NCBI GenBank assembly: GCA_021792115.1
Contig: JAJYVI010000052.1
Span: 1-6,567 of the forward strand
Length of the DNA stretch: 6,567 nucleotides
Direction: 5' to 3'
DNA from: Microcaldota archaeon
GTDB taxonomy: Archaea; Micrarchaeota; Micrarchaeia; Micrarchaeales; Micrarchaeaceae
In this document: piece by piece, positions 5,680-6,567 of the stretch
How positions within the stretch are numbered: position 1 is the first letter of the stretch
How the letters are laid out: each line of letters starts with the position of its first letter
Notes under the pieces: model-generated
What the model saw: the letters and a program-made list of their open reading frames with translations, nothing else
The model's database searches: none
What the model was told of the DNA's origin: nothing
Position numbers and translations under genes: made by a program

Positions 5680-5700
5680 AGCTTATATAGAGCTTATATA
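5680..5700 (+). promoter_or_regulatory. Duplicated TATA element upstream of tRNA-Gly
   Basis: AGCTTATATA occurs twice, at 5680-5689 and 5691-5700, separated by one G, so the unit repeats every 11 bp. The first copy is centred about 27 bp before the tRNA 5' end, the standard archaeal TATA distance; the second would start transcription inside the tRNA. The first copy is therefore the likely working box and the second probably a duplicate. Confidence 0.6.
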
Positions 5701-5712
5701 AAGGGCATAATT

Positions 5713-5785
5713 GCGCTAATAATCTAGCCTGGTAGGATATCAGCTTCCCAAGCTGAATGCCCGGGTTCAAATCCCGGTTGGCGCA
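5713..5785 (+). tRNA. tRNA-Gly, anticodon CCC
   Basis: A full cloverleaf folds by eye. The acceptor stem is GCGCTAA (5713-5719) with TTGGCGC (5778-5784), including one T-G pair, and the discriminator is A5785. The D stem is ATCT/GGAT (5722-5725/5735-5738) with a GG-containing loop. The anticodon stem is TCAGC/GCTGA (5740-5744/5752-5756) with loop TTCCCAA and anticodon CCC at 5747-5749, which reads GGG glycine codons. The variable region has 4 nt. The T stem is CCGGG/CCCGG (5761-5765/5773-5777) with loop TTCAAAT. There is no intron, and CCA is not encoded. Discriminator A is usual for archaeal tRNA-Gly, against U in bacteria. Confidence 0.94.
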
Positions 5786-5861
5786 TACTGTACGAGTAAA
5801 TATAGCTAAATAATAGAATATATAGAATGCAAAAACTATAGAGTAGTGTAAAGGAGATAAT

Positions 5862-6302
5862 ATGCAAAATGAAAATAATAGATTTCAGGAACTTGAAGAT
5901 AAGGCTGACCTTAATAGGATAAATGGGAATCCCAAGAAAGCATTTGAAGGATATACAGTGCTGCAAAATTATTACCATTTAAATAAAAATGTTGAAAAAG
6001 AAAGGAGCATTGCAAAAAAATTGATTAGAGCGCACATAGATATTGCTGAACAATACCTAGAAGAGGAGAAGAAGGTAAATAACGGAAACATTAGTATGAT
6101 AAAAAAAGCAGTATATGAATTAATTGATGCAATTGACATATCTCAGAAATATGGCTATAAATCAACTGCTGAAAAATTATACAAAAATGCGACAGGCATA
6201 TGTAGATCATATAAGCTAGTGGCATTGGAAAAAGAGATTGAGCATAATCAGATAGCAACTACAGAGAAGATATATGGAAATAAAAAGAATGTTTATTTCT
6301 AA
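5862..6302 (+). CDS. Hypothetical helical protein, possibly TPR-like
   Basis: I recognise no named family. The 146-residue product is rich in K, E, N, I and Y, has no signal peptide or membrane helix, and is predicted by eye to be almost wholly helical. Residues 12-40 (start EDKADLN, then INGNPKKAFEGY) resemble one TPR unit with the GNxxKA turn, and 87-117 (IDAIDISQKYGYKSTAEKLYKNATGI) look like a second helix pair. Such a fold usually binds another protein; no partner is indicated. GGAGAT at 5853-5858 ends 3 nt before the ATG, and GAATATATAG at 5816-5825 could be its TATA box, giving a short leader. It lies 76 bp after tRNA-Gly and converges on the phosphate transporter gene. It may be lineage-specific. 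Confidence 0.8.
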   Translation: MQNENNRFQELEDKADLNRINGNPKKAFEGYTVLQNYYHLNKNVEKERSIAKKLIRAHIDIAEQYLEEEKKVNNGNISMIKKAVYELIDAIDISQKYGYKSTAEKLYKNATGICRSYKLVALEKEIEHNQIATTEKIYGNKKNVYF

Positions 6303-6376
6303 AAGCTCATCAAAATTTCATTAGTAAATTTAAATAAATAAAGCATCTGCAAAGGAAAATTTATAACTGCTGCAAA

Positions 6377-6567
6377 TTATATAGCAATAAAATGTTTTAA
6401 CAGCAATACGAATATAAATGATGCCACCGTGCTCAATATAATTAGCATCACCCAGGAATAAATTATACTTACCATTGTTTTTTTGATTAGTAGCCTATAT
6501 TTATAGCTGAATGCAGTGCCATAAAGACTTGTTACAAATATTTGAGTATTTGAAAGTGGCACTCCTA
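6377..6567 (-). CDS. C-terminal part of a PiT-type inorganic phosphate transporter (partial)
   Basis: Only about 63 C-terminal residues are in the window; the gene continues past the right edge on the minus strand. The visible start GVPLSNTQIFVTSLYGTAFSY resembles the second PiT/Pho4 repeat signature, GxPxSTTHxxxGxxxG. It is followed by a basic loop (KYRLLIKKT) and one hydrophobic helix (about SIIYSWVMLIILSTVASFIFV), ending HFIAI. PiT proteins are integral membrane symporters that import phosphate with H+ or Na+. The GTG at 6562 is an internal valine codon here, since the reading frame is open to the edge and the motif begins before it. The usual STTH reads SNTQ. With so little sequence the family call is probable rather than certain. 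Confidence 0.7.
   Translation of the reverse strand, partial: GVPLSNTQIFVTSLYGTAFSYKYRLLIKKTMVSIIYSWVMLIILSTVASFIFVLLLKHFIAI

Noticed and set aside
5724..5978. 84-residue reading frame on the minus strand containing QPGFEPGHSAW
   Set aside because: This is the familiar false protein made by translating a tRNA gene antisense; the frame covers tRNA-Gly and the start of the 5862 gene.
6562..6564. GTG as the start codon of a 61-residue membrane protein
   Set aside because: The frame stays open to the window edge, and the transporter motif begins with the glycine codon before it, so the GTG is internal.

Overview
The window reads as archaeal chromosome, A+T-rich (roughly one third G+C by eye). 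The signs are a ribosomal protein S8e gene (S8e is absent from bacteria), TTTAAATA/TTTATAAA-type TATA boxes, GGTGAT-type ribosome binding sites complementary to the archaeal 16S 3' end, and a tRNA-Gly with discriminator A and no encoded CCA. Short intergenic gaps, compact proteins and a P-loop-less EF-Tu/SelB-like protein suggest a small-genome lineage, perhaps DPANN (Micrarchaeum/Parvarchaeum-like). That placement is inference only.

Left part (1-2130). A plus-strand pair encodes S8e (170-565) and a 121-residue conserved-looking protein of unknown function (570-935). Next comes a stand-alone metallo-beta-lactamase-fold hydrolase of the UPF0173 type (1006-1686). Its 3' end overlaps the convergent end of a Nudix hydrolase gene by 18 bp.

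Middle part (1669-4133). The Nudix gene lies downstream of, and overlaps by 4 bp (ATGA), a gene for a tail-anchored protein with two apparent winged-helix domains, a Q/A/P-rich linker and one C-terminal membrane helix. Divergent from this pair, across a promoter region of about 90 bp, are a small encapsulated-ferritin-like protein (EncFtn family) and an EF-Tu/SelB-like protein that has domains 2 and 3 but no working GTPase motifs. The ribosome binding site of the ferritin gene has an exact complement 20 nt upstream.

Right part (4134-6567). A 177-bp gap between convergent genes holds a TATA-like box and a perfect 9-bp hairpin, which is either a terminator or part of a small RNA. Then come a compact family 1 glycoside hydrolase (minus strand), tRNA-Gly(CCC) behind a duplicated TATA element, an unrecognised TPR-like helical protein, and the C-terminal end of a PiT-type phosphate transporter cut by the window edge.

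No CRISPR array, insertion sequence or phage gene was seen. The best leads are the ferritin-like/EF-like pair with its divergent tail-anchored winged-helix/Nudix pair, the leader dyad over the ferritin ribosome binding site, and the structured 4176-4275 segment. Six plus-strand starts share a GGTGAT-like element ending exactly 3 nt before the start codon, which helps to choose starts.
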